From Verrucomicrobiales bacterium (GTDB lineage Bacteria; Verrucomicrobiota; Verrucomicrobiia; Methylacidiphilales; JAAUTS01), in assembly GCA_031256975.1 (NCBI GenBank), contig JAIRPN010000012.1:1-49470 (forward strand): a stretch of 49,470 nucleotides of DNA, read 5' to 3'. The position numbers were made by a program, and so were the translations under genes. Below, piece by piece: positions 35,664-44,017 of this stretch. Below the pieces are notes generated by a model. The model made no database searches. It saw only the letters and a list, made by a program, of their open reading frames with translations, and was not told the DNA's origin. Each line of letters begins with the position of its first letter. The stretch's first letter is position 1.

Positions 35664-36823
35664 CCCCCATTGAAGTCACGCTGTTTGTCATTTTGTTATT
35701 GATGATCGTCCCCGGCATCTGCCGGAAACTCGGGCACGCTTCGCTCATCTACCCCGTTTACATTGTCGCCGGAATCCTTTTCGGCGCGCTGGCCGACAGC
35801 CACGCCTTCTCCCTGCTGACCGAGGTTGGCGAATTCGGCTTCATCATCCTGCTGTTCACCATCGGCCTGGAAATCGATTTGCCCAACAAAAAAGAGTCGC
35901 TGACCGCGCTGCGCAACGCCTCGTTCTGGATGCTGGTGCAGATCCCGGGGCTGACCACCGTCGGCGTGATGCTCGGCTTCGACCTGGTCGCCAGCCTGCT
36001 GGCCGCCACGGCACTGTGCGCCTGCTCCGTCGGCATGACTTATCACGCCTGGCAGAATTACCCCCATCGCGACGAAGAGACCAAGCGCAACACCCTGTTG
36101 TGGATGGTGGCCCTGGAAGTGTTGGCGGTGCTGCTGATTGCCACCGCCGACGCCAAGATCAAGAGCGCCCATTACTGGCAGATTCCCCTGCACCTGATCG
36201 GCATTATGATTGCCGTGGCGCTGATCGCCTACTGCGCGCAATTTCTTGCCAAGCTGATCAACCGCCTGCTCGAGTTCACCACCAATTGGCGGGTGCATTT
36301 CATCGCGTTGTTGGTGTTCGCCGTTGCCGCTATTGGCGAACGGCTCGGACTGTCCGCGCCCAAGACTGCGTTCTTCTTTGGCCTGTTCATCAGCGGCGCC
36401 ACCCACGAGGGCGTGGCCATGGAGCAACACCTGCGCCCGATTGCCCAGCAATTGCTGATCCCGATTTTCTTCGTCAGTCTCGGTATCCTGATCCCTCCCG
36501 GCGTGGTGTTTTCATGGATCGGCCTGATCGGCTTGATTGCCGCATGGCTCATGCTTGGCCTGCGTTATGTGTTGTACAAAGCGTGGTGGCACCGCTGGCT
36601 GCCGGGCAACGACAAGACCTTCCTCATCGTCTGCCCCAACCTGACCATCGTGGCGGTTGCCGTGAAAACCCTCATGTCCAGCGCGGTGAAACCGGAGCTC
36701 AGCCAAAGCCTGTTGATCATGGGCTTCGTGATTAGCGTGACCTCGATCTTCCTGTTGCCCAAACGACAGCCTGCGGTGGAAATACCCGCTAACGACGAAC
36801 CGGCAACCGAAGCCGCCTCGTAA
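35660..36823 (+). CDS. Cation:proton antiporter, CPA2 (Kef-type) membrane domain
   Basis: A 387-residue membrane protein with about 11-12 hydrophobic segments. ASLIYPVYIVAGILFG, GEFGFIILLFTIGLEIDLP and FFGLFISGATHEGVAMEQHL match the CPA2 monovalent cation/proton antiporter fold. There is no C-terminal TrkA-N domain, so regulation differs from KefB/C. It probably exchanges potassium or sodium for protons at the inner membrane. It overlaps the preceding gene by 4 bases (ATGA). Two TTAGCG/CGCTAA hexamers lie near the 3' end. Confidence 0.88.
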   Translation: MTPIEVTLFVILLLMIVPGICRKLGHASLIYPVYIVAGILFGALADSHAFSLLTEVGEFGFIILLFTIGLEIDLPNKKESLTALRNASFWMLVQIPGLTTVGVMLGFDLVASLLAATALCACSVGMTYHAWQNYPHRDEETKRNTLLWMVALEVLAVLLIATADAKIKSAHYWQIPLHLIGIMIAVALIAYCAQFLAKLINRLLEFTTNWRVHFIALLVFAVAAIGERLGLSAPKTAFFFGLFISGATHEGVAMEQHLRPIAQQLLIPIFFVSLGILIPPGVVFSWIGLIGLIAAWLMLGLRYVLYKAWWHRWLPGNDKTFLIVCPNLTIVAVAVKTLMSSAVKPELSQSLLIMGFVISVTSIFLLPKRQPAVEIPANDEPATEAAS

Positions 36824-36835
36824 TCCTGACTCCGC

Positions 36836-38359
36836 TCAAGGAGCAACCGGCTTGCCGACCTTTATCAACATTACGCCATGCGGCGGCAGATTGGCGGCGT
36901 AAGCGTCGGCAAAGTCGCCCAGATCCTTCTGCCGCCAGAGATCACGCACCGCTTGCGAGCCGTTCAGCTGCAAGTCAGACCATGCCACTTTTGCCTCAAC
37001 CGGCGTTTCACCCCGGTTGAACAAGCCCACCGCCCAAGTGCCGTCTTCCAAGGGCTTGGCGTAAACATTGACCGTCGATTTGTCATCCCCGGCCACGCGC
37101 GAAGCCTGCTTGCCGAGGGCGTCCTGATTTACCTCCAGCACTTCGTCGTTGGTCAACAAACCAAGTGTGAAATCATCCAGTTTTTCCAAATCACAACCCA
37201 ACAGCAAGGGAGCCGACAGCAGGCACCACAGGCTGACGTGCGTGTACTGTTCATCCGGCGTCAGGCGGGTCGGATGCAGTGGCTTGCCCCAGCCCACCCA
37301 GCCGACAATCAGCATGTCGGGATCGTTCCAATGCCCGGGTCGCGCGTACTTCTCCCAGCGGGTCTGGTTGAAGCCGTTGTTCGACATGCTTTTCCAATTC
37401 TCCGCGATGTCACCGGTGATCCGCCAAGCGTTGGACGAAGGCGTATACTCATCGGCATACTCGATCGGCGCGCTGTTGGACAGGCTAAAAACCAAGTCAC
37501 GGCCGGTGGCACGCAGCGCGTCGGACATTTCCTTGGTTTCCGGGCCGCGATTCGGCCGCCAGTCATACTTGAGATAATCAAAGCCCCACGCGGCGAATTG
37601 TCTGGCATCAGCCTTGGCAAATGAAACCTTGCCGATCCGGCGCACCGCCACGCGAACCGGTCCTGCCTTCCAGGTTCCCAGTTCGTCATCGGCCGTGCCG
37701 CCGCGCAACCCGGAATAAGCAGTGACCCAGGGAGTCGAATAAATTCCCGCCTTCAGTCCCATGGCGTGGATCTGGTCAACCAACCCCTTCATGTCGGGAA
37801 ATCTTTGCTCATTGGCCATCAGGGCGCGGCCGGGGCCGCTACGATCCCCCTGCCAGACATCGTCAATGTTGATATAAGTCCAGCCATGCTGGCTCAACCC
37901 GGAAGCTACCATCGCCTTGGCCGCGCGAAGGGTTTTTTCCTGGTCAAGGTTGTCCTCCCAGCAGTTGTAACTGTTCCAGCCCATCGGCGGGGTCAGAGCG
38001 ATTTCGTCACCAACCACGATGCGGAATTTCTTCTGTGCGGAACCTTTTTCATTCTTCGCGCCCAATGTCACTTGATAAGTACCGGCGGCGGGCAGTTGCC
38101 CGGTGATTTGCCCGGTCACGGCATCCAGTTCCAATCCCTGTGGCAAACCTTCGACCGAAAAGGTCATCGGCCTCAGTCCCGTGGCCGGAATGTTGTAAAG
38201 AAACGGCGAGCCCGGCCTCACCCCAAAGACGGTCGGCCCGTTGATTCTCGGCTCGGGACCGGGTTTCGGCGTTAGCGGCGCCGGCAACCCAGCAGCCTGC
38301 AAATTGCCTATCATCCCGATTAATACCAAAACAAGGGAAACACGGATTCTCGCAGCCAT
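36836..38359 (-). CDS. Secreted GH27 alpha-galactosidase with Ig-like domain
   Basis: A 507-residue protein from the ATG at 38359, where the signal peptide starts (MAARIRVSLVLVLIGMIGN). A putative Ig-like module follows (GLPQGLELDAVTGQITGQLP). The GH27 barrel opens LTPPMGWNSYNCWEDN; it has YINIDDVWQG, the nucleophile strand DYLKYDW, and the acid/base region GHWNDPDMLIVG. A C-terminal beta domain ends the protein. It should release alpha-galactosyl residues from polysaccharides in the periplasm or outside. It is convergent with the antiporter; no transporter is next to it. Confidence 0.93.
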   Translation of the reverse strand: MAARIRVSLVLVLIGMIGNLQAAGLPAPLTPKPGPEPRINGPTVFGVRPGSPFLYNIPATGLRPMTFSVEGLPQGLELDAVTGQITGQLPAAGTYQVTLGAKNEKGSAQKKFRIVVGDEIALTPPMGWNSYNCWEDNLDQEKTLRAAKAMVASGLSQHGWTYINIDDVWQGDRSGPGRALMANEQRFPDMKGLVDQIHAMGLKAGIYSTPWVTAYSGLRGGTADDELGTWKAGPVRVAVRRIGKVSFAKADARQFAAWGFDYLKYDWRPNRGPETKEMSDALRATGRDLVFSLSNSAPIEYADEYTPSSNAWRITGDIAENWKSMSNNGFNQTRWEKYARPGHWNDPDMLIVGWVGWGKPLHPTRLTPDEQYTHVSLWCLLSAPLLLGCDLEKLDDFTLGLLTNDEVLEVNQDALGKQASRVAGDDKSTVNVYAKPLEDGTWAVGLFNRGETPVEAKVAWSDLQLNGSQAVRDLWRQKDLGDFADAYAANLPPHGVMLIKVGKPVAP

Positions 38360-38417
38360 CCCACATAAGTAGGGCCTGGGTTTTTCCTGAAAAGCCAAAA
38401 TTTATGTCAACAGTGTC

Positions 38418-38825
38418 CTAATGGCCCGGCGGCTCCTGTCCCGGCTCATCGCGACGCTCCTGCTGGTCGTTCAGCACCTCGAGCTTGGCGGAAAGAATCA
38501 TCACCTCATCCTCCAGCGAACGGAGGTAATCCCTGCCCCTGTCCTCCACCCGCTGCTGCGACAGCCAGACCGCATAACCGGTGCCGTCCATCACCAGGTA
38601 CACCACCTGCTGCGCGACCAGCGACCAGTGATGAAAGGCCAGCGCGGTAATGAACCACATGACATCGGCGACCAGGAAAATAATAAAGCAACCCGGCCGC
38701 TTCTTAATACACCAGTAAAATGCGTAGATCGACAGGATGGTTGCCAGCCACTCCACCGGGCTGCGCAATTCGATGTTCCAATCGCCGGTAACCAGCGACT
38801 GCCAAAGTGTTGCGAAAAGATTCAT
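38418..38825 (-). CDS. Small integral membrane protein, possibly PnuC/YgjV-like
   Basis: A 135-residue protein with three or four hydrophobic segments between about 24 and 92 (WLATILSIYAFYWCIKKRPG, IIFLVADVMWFITALAF, VVYLVMDGTGYAVWL). A charged helix of about 40 residues follows (DEVMILSAKLEVLNDQQERR). The pattern resembles a half-size PnuC/YgjV-type bundle, but the match is weak. It sits between the GH27 gene and the histidine kinase on the same strand. Function unknown. Confidence 0.6.
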   Translation of the reverse strand: MNLFATLWQSLVTGDWNIELRSPVEWLATILSIYAFYWCIKKRPGCFIIFLVADVMWFITALAFHHWSLVAQQVVYLVMDGTGYAVWLSQQRVEDRGRDYLRSLEDEVMILSAKLEVLNDQQERRDEPGQEPPGH

Positions 38826-38890
38826 AGACTGCGGGGGTTGGAAATGAAATGATACCCGATTTCACCCTCCGGTTCAAGCCGCCATATCCG

Positions 38891-40255
38891 CTAATGACGC
38901 AGCGGTATAAGGATCGTAATGGTCAGGCCGGGCCCCCCGGCATTGTTGACCGCCCGAATTTCGCCGTGGTGCATCTTGATGATTTTCTCGCAAATCGCCA
39001 GGCCCAAGCCGGAACCCTGGCTCTCGTCACCGGGATCGCCCTGCAGCTTGTAAAACGGCTGGAAAATGTTCTTGAGTTCGGCGCCCGGCAGGCCGCGTCC
39101 CTGGTCGCTAATCACCACCTGCCAACGGCGGTCGTTGCCAACCGAGGAAAAACGAATGGTCGCCCCCGGCTTCGACGCCTTGATCGCATTGCTCAGCAGA
39201 TTAAACCAGACCTGGGTGATCAACGGCGCGTCGATCGACATCGTCAACTTGTCATTGGCCGCCACCTCGAAATTCAACTTAGCCTCCTCGCACAACACCT
39301 CGGCGTCCTCGGCAAAAGTGCGCACCAAGTCGGAGGTTTGTTGCGGTTTGAGATTCAGCCCCTCCTCCCCGGCCTCGGGTCGGGCAATGAACAGCAATTT
39401 CTGGATCACCGAATGTAGGTGGTCGACGCATTCCATCTGCTGTTGCACCGCTTCCTTTTGTTTTGTATCCAGGCCGCCGCCGAGCAGCAGCCTCTCCGCG
39501 TACAACTTGATCAGCGCCAGCGGGGTCTTCAACTCATGCGAGGCATAACCGGAAAACTGCCACAGCTTGGTAAACGAGATTTCCAGGCGGTCGAACATGG
39601 CATTGAGCAGGCGGATCAGGTCGGCAACCTCGTCGCGGGCACTGCGCTCCGGGATGCGCTCGCGCAAATTCTCCGCGCTGATGCGCGCCGCGGTCCGCTG
39701 GATGCGGCGAATCGGTGAAAAGGCGTAGCGGCTCAACAGATAACCGGTGGGCACGCTGATCACCAGGATCACCGCCAGCAGGATCCCGCAGATGCCGTAA
39801 TAGCGCTTGGACAATACCCGGATATTTTCCACCGAACTGGCAACCTGGATTTCATAGGGGCCGACACTGTATTTGCCAACCCGCAATTCCCCGAGCGTGG
39901 TCGAATTATAAAACCAGTTGTCCTGGTCCGGCGCCGGCGGCGGCAATTCGAAATCACCGGCATCCTGCGACTTGTACAGGATGCTGCCGTCAGGCCGGCG
40001 GATTTGCAGGTAATACAGGGAAGCGTCGACCACGGCGTCGCGCTGCACGTCACCGATAAAACTTTGTTCCGGCAACACCAGGCTTCCCTTGACCATGCGG
40101 TTGCGTATTTCACGAAATTCCGCCTTGTTCAACAGATCCACCCCGCGAACCATTTCCGCTTCCAGAATAAATCTTCCCAACGCCAGCATCACCAGCATGG
40201 TCAGGATCACGATCAACGTGTAGGCAACCGTAAGCTTGGCAACCATGCTGCTCAT
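38891..40255 (-). CDS. Sensor histidine kinase
   Basis: A 454-residue membrane kinase. The first membrane helix covers about 9-31 (TVAYTLIVILTMLVMLALGR), a periplasmic domain of about 120 residues follows, and the second helix is at about 152-175. A HAMP linker comes next (PIRRIQRTAARISAENLRER). The dimerisation helix carries phospho-acceptor H240 in GYASHELKTPLALIK. The ATPase domain has an N box (NLLSNAIKASKPG) and G boxes (DQGRGLP, SQGSGLGLAI). The layout resembles the CusS/heavy-metal sensor group, but the stimulus is unknown. Its start overlaps the stop of the response regulator gene. Confidence 0.93.
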   Translation of the reverse strand: MSSMVAKLTVAYTLIVILTMLVMLALGRFILEAEMVRGVDLLNKAEFREIRNRMVKGSLVLPEQSFIGDVQRDAVVDASLYYLQIRRPDGSILYKSQDAGDFELPPPAPDQDNWFYNSTTLGELRVGKYSVGPYEIQVASSVENIRVLSKRYYGICGILLAVILVISVPTGYLLSRYAFSPIRRIQRTAARISAENLRERIPERSARDEVADLIRLLNAMFDRLEISFTKLWQFSGYASHELKTPLALIKLYAERLLLGGGLDTKQKEAVQQQMECVDHLHSVIQKLLFIARPEAGEEGLNLKPQQTSDLVRTFAEDAEVLCEEAKLNFEVAANDKLTMSIDAPLITQVWFNLLSNAIKASKPGATIRFSSVGNDRRWQVVISDQGRGLPGAELKNIFQPFYKLQGDPGDESQGSGLGLAICEKIIKMHHGEIRAVNNAGGPGLTITILIPLRH

Positions 40256-40917
40256 GGCATTTGATAACCGATCCCGCGCAGGGTCTTGAATACCGGGCTA
40301 CCGTCCGGCTGCTCGAACTTCAGGCGCATGCGGCGCATGTACACGTCCAGCAGGTTGGGATCGAGGTCATAGGTCGATTCCCAGATTTTTTCCATGATCA
40401 GGTTGCGGGTCAGCACCCTCCCGTGATTCAGCATGAACAGCTCCAGCAACGCGAATTCCCGCGCGGTCAGATCGACCGGCTTGCCGTGATGCGTCACCGT
40501 GCGCGCCACCAAATCCAGCCTGATGCCGAGATGCTCGTAAACCGTGCCCTTCTGGCTAGCCTCACGGCGCAGCAGGGCACGGATCCTGGCAAGCAATTCC
40601 TCGAAACTGAACGGCTTGGGCAGATAGTCGTCGGCCCCCAGGTTCAGGCCCTTGATGCGATCCTGCACCGCATCACGCGCGCTAAGGATCAGCACCGGCT
40701 CGCGAAATCCCGCTTCGCGGCACTGCCGCAGAAATTCCAGCCCGTCCTGGTCCGGCAGGGTCAAATCGAGAATCACCACGTCGTAGGGCTGCTCGGTAAG
40801 CTGGTCGAAAGCCTTGGCGCTGGTCTCAACCCAGGTGCAGGAATAAGCCGCCTGGCTTAAATTGCGTTGTAAAAACTGGCCGACTTTTTTGTCGTCCTCA
40901 ACAATCAGAATTTTCAT
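40252..40917 (-). CDS. OmpR/PhoB-family response regulator
   Basis: A 221-residue protein. The receiver domain has the acidic pocket (VEDD, residues 7-9), phospho-acceptor D51 in VVILDLTLPD, and K of LPKPFSFEEL. The C-terminal winged helix has TAREFALLELFMLNHGRVLTR and VDVYMRRMR-like (LLDVYMRRMRLKFEQ) recognition-helix sequence. It resembles CusR-type regulators. It is the first gene of the pair and overlaps the kinase by 4 bases. A perfect 11-base-spaced direct repeat lies about 95 bases upstream and could be its own binding site. Confidence 0.94.
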   Translation of the reverse strand: MKILIVEDDKKVGQFLQRNLSQAAYSCTWVETSAKAFDQLTEQPYDVVILDLTLPDQDGLEFLRQCREAGFREPVLILSARDAVQDRIKGLNLGADDYLPKPFSFEELLARIRALLRREASQKGTVYEHLGIRLDLVARTVTHHGKPVDLTAREFALLELFMLNHGRVLTRNLIMEKIWESTYDLDPNLLDVYMRRMRLKFEQPDGSPVFKTLRGIGYQMP

Positions 40918-41011
40918 GCTTGGTTGGGAATCCTTGGCCGGTTCCCTCGCTTTCCATTCCCGACTATGGAAGAAAGCCCGGCTTTTGGCGAGCCGGCAAA
41001 ATAAAAAAAGG

Positions 41012-41028
41012 GTTCAGTTTTCGTTCAG
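41012..41028 (-). promoter_or_regulatory. Candidate OmpR-type direct-repeat operator
   Basis: On the minus strand the site reads CTGAAC-GAAAA-CTGAAC, a perfect hexamer repeat with an 11-base period, as bound by tandem OmpR/PhoB-type dimers. It lies about 95 bases upstream of the response regulator start, suggesting autoregulation. The rest of the 298-base gap (40918-41216) holds a CCGGCT/AGCCGG hairpin near 40978 and no gene. Confidence 0.5.
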
Positions 41029-41164
41029 AATGATGCGGTTAACTACCCTCATAGCTTCACGTTCCGCGTGCCGATATTCTCGCAATAACGACACCTTGGT
41101 TACACCCTTACCAGGAGGGACGTGCGGTTACCACCGACCAGCAGCCAGTCACCCTCTGGCTGCG

Positions 41165-41190
41165 AAAAAAGGCGCTCCGCAAGGGGCGCC
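41165..41190 (-). terminator. Intrinsic terminator with 4-base loop, after SecD-P1-like gene
   Basis: An 8-base stem (one G-T pair) with a 4-base loop, GCAA on the plus strand, is followed on the minus strand by six T residues. The same 20-base hairpin occurs in the opposite orientation at 41868-41887. Confidence 0.8.
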
Positions 41191-41216
41191 TTTTGATTTT
41201 CCGCGGAAAAGCAACC

Positions 41217-41678
41217 TTATTTGACCTGTCCCTTGCGCAGTCCGGCCACGATGCCTTCCGCATCCTGCTTGGACAAATAGGGAGCCGACTTGATGATCCC
41301 GTCGGTGACTTCCAACCGCACCACCGGCACCGAGAACAACTTGCCATTCAACAACACTCCCATGCGCTGGCCCAACGACTCGCGGGTGAATTTTGCGAAC
41401 TTCGCCTTGCCCGCATCGGTCAATTGCAGCACCACGCGGTAATAATAATTCCCCTGCGCCGTGGTGGCGTAGGCGATGTCGCCCTCATCCAGCACCTTAT
41501 CGGTGAAAACAAAAAAGGCCTTGCCGTTGTCCGGATTCTCGGCGATCGATTCCACCGTCATCCTGACCATGCTCGGCTGCTCCGTCTCCGACACCTTGCA
41601 AATGGCAAACACGTTTTCCGCCGCATGGACGGCCAACGACAGCAGGACGCTAATGGCAATCAGACAAAGGGATTTCAT
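41217..41678 (-). CDS. Secreted protein with SecD P1-head-like domain
   Basis: A 153-residue protein from the ATG at 41678, where the signal peptide begins (MKSLCLIAISVLLSLAVHAA). An in-frame start at 41735 is less likely, since it lies inside a family-A hairpin. The C-terminal half (VVLQLTDAGKAKFAKFTRES, LLNGKLFSVPVVRLEVTDG, LSKQDAEGIVAGL) matches the P1 head subdomain of SecD, which is normally part of the preprotein translocase. The transmembrane part is absent, so this is a free-standing relative. Function unknown; the domain call is by eye. Confidence 0.7.
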   Translation of the reverse strand: MKSLCLIAISVLLSLAVHAAENVFAICKVSETEQPSMVRMTVESIAENPDNGKAFFVFTDKVLDEGDIAYATTAQGNYYYRVVLQLTDAGKAKFAKFTRESLGQRMGVLLNGKLFSVPVVRLEVTDGIIKSAPYLSKQDAEGIVAGLRKGQVK

Positions 41679-41729
41679 GCGCCGATTCGAGCAGAAAAGC
41701 CCCACGCTAACAATAAAAAACCAGCTACA

Positions 41730-41845
41730 ATTCACCGCAGAGACGCAAAGGCACGGAGAAGAAAGTTTTTATTCACAGGTTTTACTTTTATAAAAGCGGT
41801 CGCTTAATTCAAACAACCTCTGCGCCTTCGCGTCTCTGCGGTAAA
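41730..41845. repeat. Family-A hairpin repeat, copy 5
   Basis: Arms ATTCACCGCAGAGACGCAAAG and CTTCGCGTCTCTGCGGTAAAT enclose an AT-rich centre. It lies between the groEL terminator and the SecD-P1-like gene. Confidence 0.75.
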
Positions 41846-41861
41846 TGTTTTTCCCTGCAAT

Positions 41862-41887
41862 AAAAAAGGCGCCCCTTGCGGAGCGCC
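41862..41887 (-). terminator. Intrinsic terminator of groEL
   Basis: On the minus strand, GGCGCTCC-GCAA-GGGGCGCC is followed by six T residues, about 30 bases after the groEL stop. It is the inverse of the hairpin at 41171-41190. Confidence 0.85.
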
Positions 41888-41916
41888 TTTTGAATTTCGC
41901 TATTAGCGTCGGTGGA

Positions 41917-43551
41917 TTAATAATCCATGCCGCCCATGCCGCCCGGAGGCATCGCCGGAGCCGCTTTCTCCTTCTCGGGAGCGTCGGTCACGATGGCTTC
42001 GGTGGTGAGCAACAGACCGCTGATCGAGGCGGCGTTCTGCAACGCGCTGCGGGTCACCTTGGTCGGGTCAACGACACCGGCCTTGACGAGGTCTTCGTAC
42101 TGCTCGGTGGCAACGTTGAAGCCTTCAGCGCCCTTGCGCTTCTTGACTTCCTGCACCACGATGCTGCCGTCCACACCGGCGTTGTCGGCCAGCGTGCGGA
42201 GCGGCTGCTCGATCGCGCGGGAGATGATCTGGGCGCCGATGACTTGGTCTTCGTCGCTGAGCTTGAGGGCGTCGATCGCCTTCTGGGCGCGGATCAAAGC
42301 GGTGCCGCCGCCGGGGACGATACCTTCTTCAACCGCGGCGCGGGTCGCGTGCAACGCGTCTTCCACACGGGCTTTCTTTTCCTTCATTTCGGTCTCGGTC
42401 GCGGCGCCGACATTGATGACGGCAACGCCACCAGCCAATTTGGCGAGACGTTCCTGCAATTTTTCACGATCGTAATCGCTGGTGGTCTCCTCGATCTGGC
42501 GGCGGATTTGACCCACGCGGCCCTGGATGTCGGAGTTCTTGCCGACACCCTCGATGATGGTGGTGTTTTCCTTGTCGATGACGATGCGCTTGGCCTTGCC
42601 GAGGTCTTCCACGCCGGTGTTTTCCAGCTTGATGCCGAGGTCTTCGCTCAACAGCTTGCCGCCGGTGAGAACCGCGATGTCTTCCAACATGGCCTTGCGA
42701 CGGTCACCGAAGCCCGGGGCCTTGACGGCCGCGACTTGCAGGGTGCCGCGCAGCTTGTTCACGACCAGGGTCGCGAGCGCTTCGCCTTCGATGTCTTCGG
42801 CAATGATCAACAGCGGCTTGCCGCTCTTGGCCACTTTTTCCAACACCGGGAGCAGGTCCTTCATGCTGGAGATCTTCTTCTCGCTGATGAGGATGTGGGC
42901 GTTTTCCAAAACGGCTTCCTGCGCTTCCGCGTCGGTCACGAAATACGGCGACAGGTAACCCTTGTCGAACTGCATGCCTTCGACCACTTCGAGGGTGGTT
43001 TCGATCGACTTGGCTTCTTCAACAGTCACGGTGCCGTCCTTGCCCACTTTGTCCAGCGCGTCGGCGATGATTTCACCGATGGTGTGGTCCCAGTTGGCGG
43101 AGACGGTGGCGACTTGCTTGATTTCTTCCTTGTCCTTGACCTTCTTGGAGATCTTGGCGAGTTCTTCAACGACGGCTTCGACGGCCTTGTCGATGCCGCG
43201 CTTCAGGTCGGTCGGGTTGGCACCCGCGGTGACATGCTTCAAGCCGGCCTTGTAGATGGCTTCGGCGAGCACGGTCGCGGTGGTGGTGCCGTCACCGGCG
43301 ATGTCGCTGGTCTTGCTGGCGACTTCGCGCACGAGCTGGGCGCCGATGTTTTCATAACGGTCTTCCAGTTCGATTTCCTTGGCGACGGTGACACCGTCCT
43401 TGGTGATGGTCGGGGAACCGAATTTCTTGTCGAGCACGACGTTGCGACCGCCGGGGCCCATGGTGGCCTTCACCGCGCGGGCGAGTTTTTCCACACCGCG
43501 CAGGAGACCCTGGCGTGCGGCTTCTTCAAATAGGAGTTGTTTAGCTGCCAT
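41917..43551 (-). CDS. groEL: Chaperonin GroEL (60 kDa)
   Basis: A 544-residue chaperonin of normal length. Sequence runs from [20 protein letters not shown] through [34 protein letters not shown] (nucleotide site), and [16 protein letters not shown] to the Gly-Met tail GGMGGMDY. It forms the double-ring folding chamber with GroES. It lies 28 bases downstream of groES in one operon. The gene contains no TTAGCG/CGCTAA hexamer and uses a strongly biased codon set, as expected for a very highly expressed gene. Confidence 0.99.
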   Translation of the reverse strand: MAAKQLLFEEAARQGLLRGVEKLARAVKATMGPGGRNVVLDKKFGSPTITKDGVTVAKEIELEDRYENIGAQLVREVASKTSDIAGDGTTTATVLAEAIYKAGLKHVTAGANPTDLKRGIDKAVEAVVEELAKISKKVKDKEEIKQVATVSANWDHTIGEIIADALDKVGKDGTVTVEEAKSIETTLEVVEGMQFDKGYLSPYFVTDAEAQEAVLENAHILISEKKISSMKDLLPVLEKVAKSGKPLLIIAEDIEGEALATLVVNKLRGTLQVAAVKAPGFGDRRKAMLEDIAVLTGGKLLSEDLGIKLENTGVEDLGKAKRIVIDKENTTIIEGVGKNSDIQGRVGQIRRQIEETTSDYDREKLQERLAKLAGGVAVINVGAATETEMKEKKARVEDALHATRAAVEEGIVPGGGTALIRAQKAIDALKLSDEDQVIGAQIISRAIEQPLRTLADNAGVDGSIVVQEVKKRKGAEGFNVATEQYEDLVKAGVVDPTKVTRSALQNAASISGLLLTTEAIVTDAPEKEKAAPAMPPGGMGGMDY

Positions 43552-43579
43552 AATGTTATTCTTTTCCTTTGGTTAAAAT

Positions 43580-43876
43580 TTATTCGATCACGCCGAGGAT
43601 GTCGTCCTCACGCAGGATCAGGTACTTGTCGCCGTCGAGGCTGACTTCGGTGCCGCCGTACTTGCTGTACAACACGCGGTCGCCCTTGCTCACTTCAAAA
43701 GGAATCAGCTTGCCGGCGTCGTCCTTCTTGCCGGAACCGAGCGCGACAATCTTGCCTTCCTGGGGTTTTTCTTTCGCGGTGTCAGGAATGATGATACCGC
43801 CCTTTTTCACTTCTTGTTCCTCGATGGGCTGGACCAACACGCGGTCGCCAACGGGTTTGAACTTAATGTTTGCCAT
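43580..43876 (-). CDS. groES: Co-chaperonin GroES (10 kDa)
   Basis: A 98-residue protein of normal length with [20 protein letters not shown], the mobile loop ([20 protein letters not shown]) and the roof loop. It caps the GroEL ring. A purine-rich ribosome-binding site (AAAAGGAAAAACC) lies before the ATG. No CIRCE inverted repeat is found upstream; the gap instead holds two hairpins. First gene of the groES-groEL operon. Confidence 0.98.
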   Translation of the reverse strand: MANIKFKPVGDRVLVQPIEEQEVKKGGIIIPDTAKEKPQEGKIVALGSGKKDDAGKLIPFEVSKGDRVLYSKYGGTEVSLDGDKYLILREDDILGVIE

Positions 43877-43907
43877 AAGTTTTTGGTTTTTCCTTTTGTT
43901 TTAACTC

Positions 43908-44005
43908 AGTGAAGCTGCTTGTAACGGCAGCTTTACTTTTGTTTTAGTTGAGTATTCGTTTGTTAATCATTGGCGGCGGAAAGTCGCGAAACCCACCGCC
44001 GCCAA
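43908..44005 (-). promoter_or_regulatory. Two hairpins between dnaK and groES
   Basis: A 10-base perfect stem (TTGGCGGCGG / CCGCCGCCAA, 43970-44005), just after the dnaK stop, could end the dnaK transcript but lacks a T-run. A second stem (AGTGAAGCTGC / GCAGCTTTACT, 43908-43937, one G-T pair) lies in the groES leader. No CIRCE and no obvious sigma-32 box were seen. Confidence 0.5.
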
Positions 44006-44017
44006 CCGTTACGAAAT

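Noticed and set aside
41845..43533. 562-codon open frame on the plus strand
   Set aside because: It is antisense to groEL. High GC and strong codon bias of groEL keep the opposite strand open; the translation is low in complexity and matches no family I recognise.
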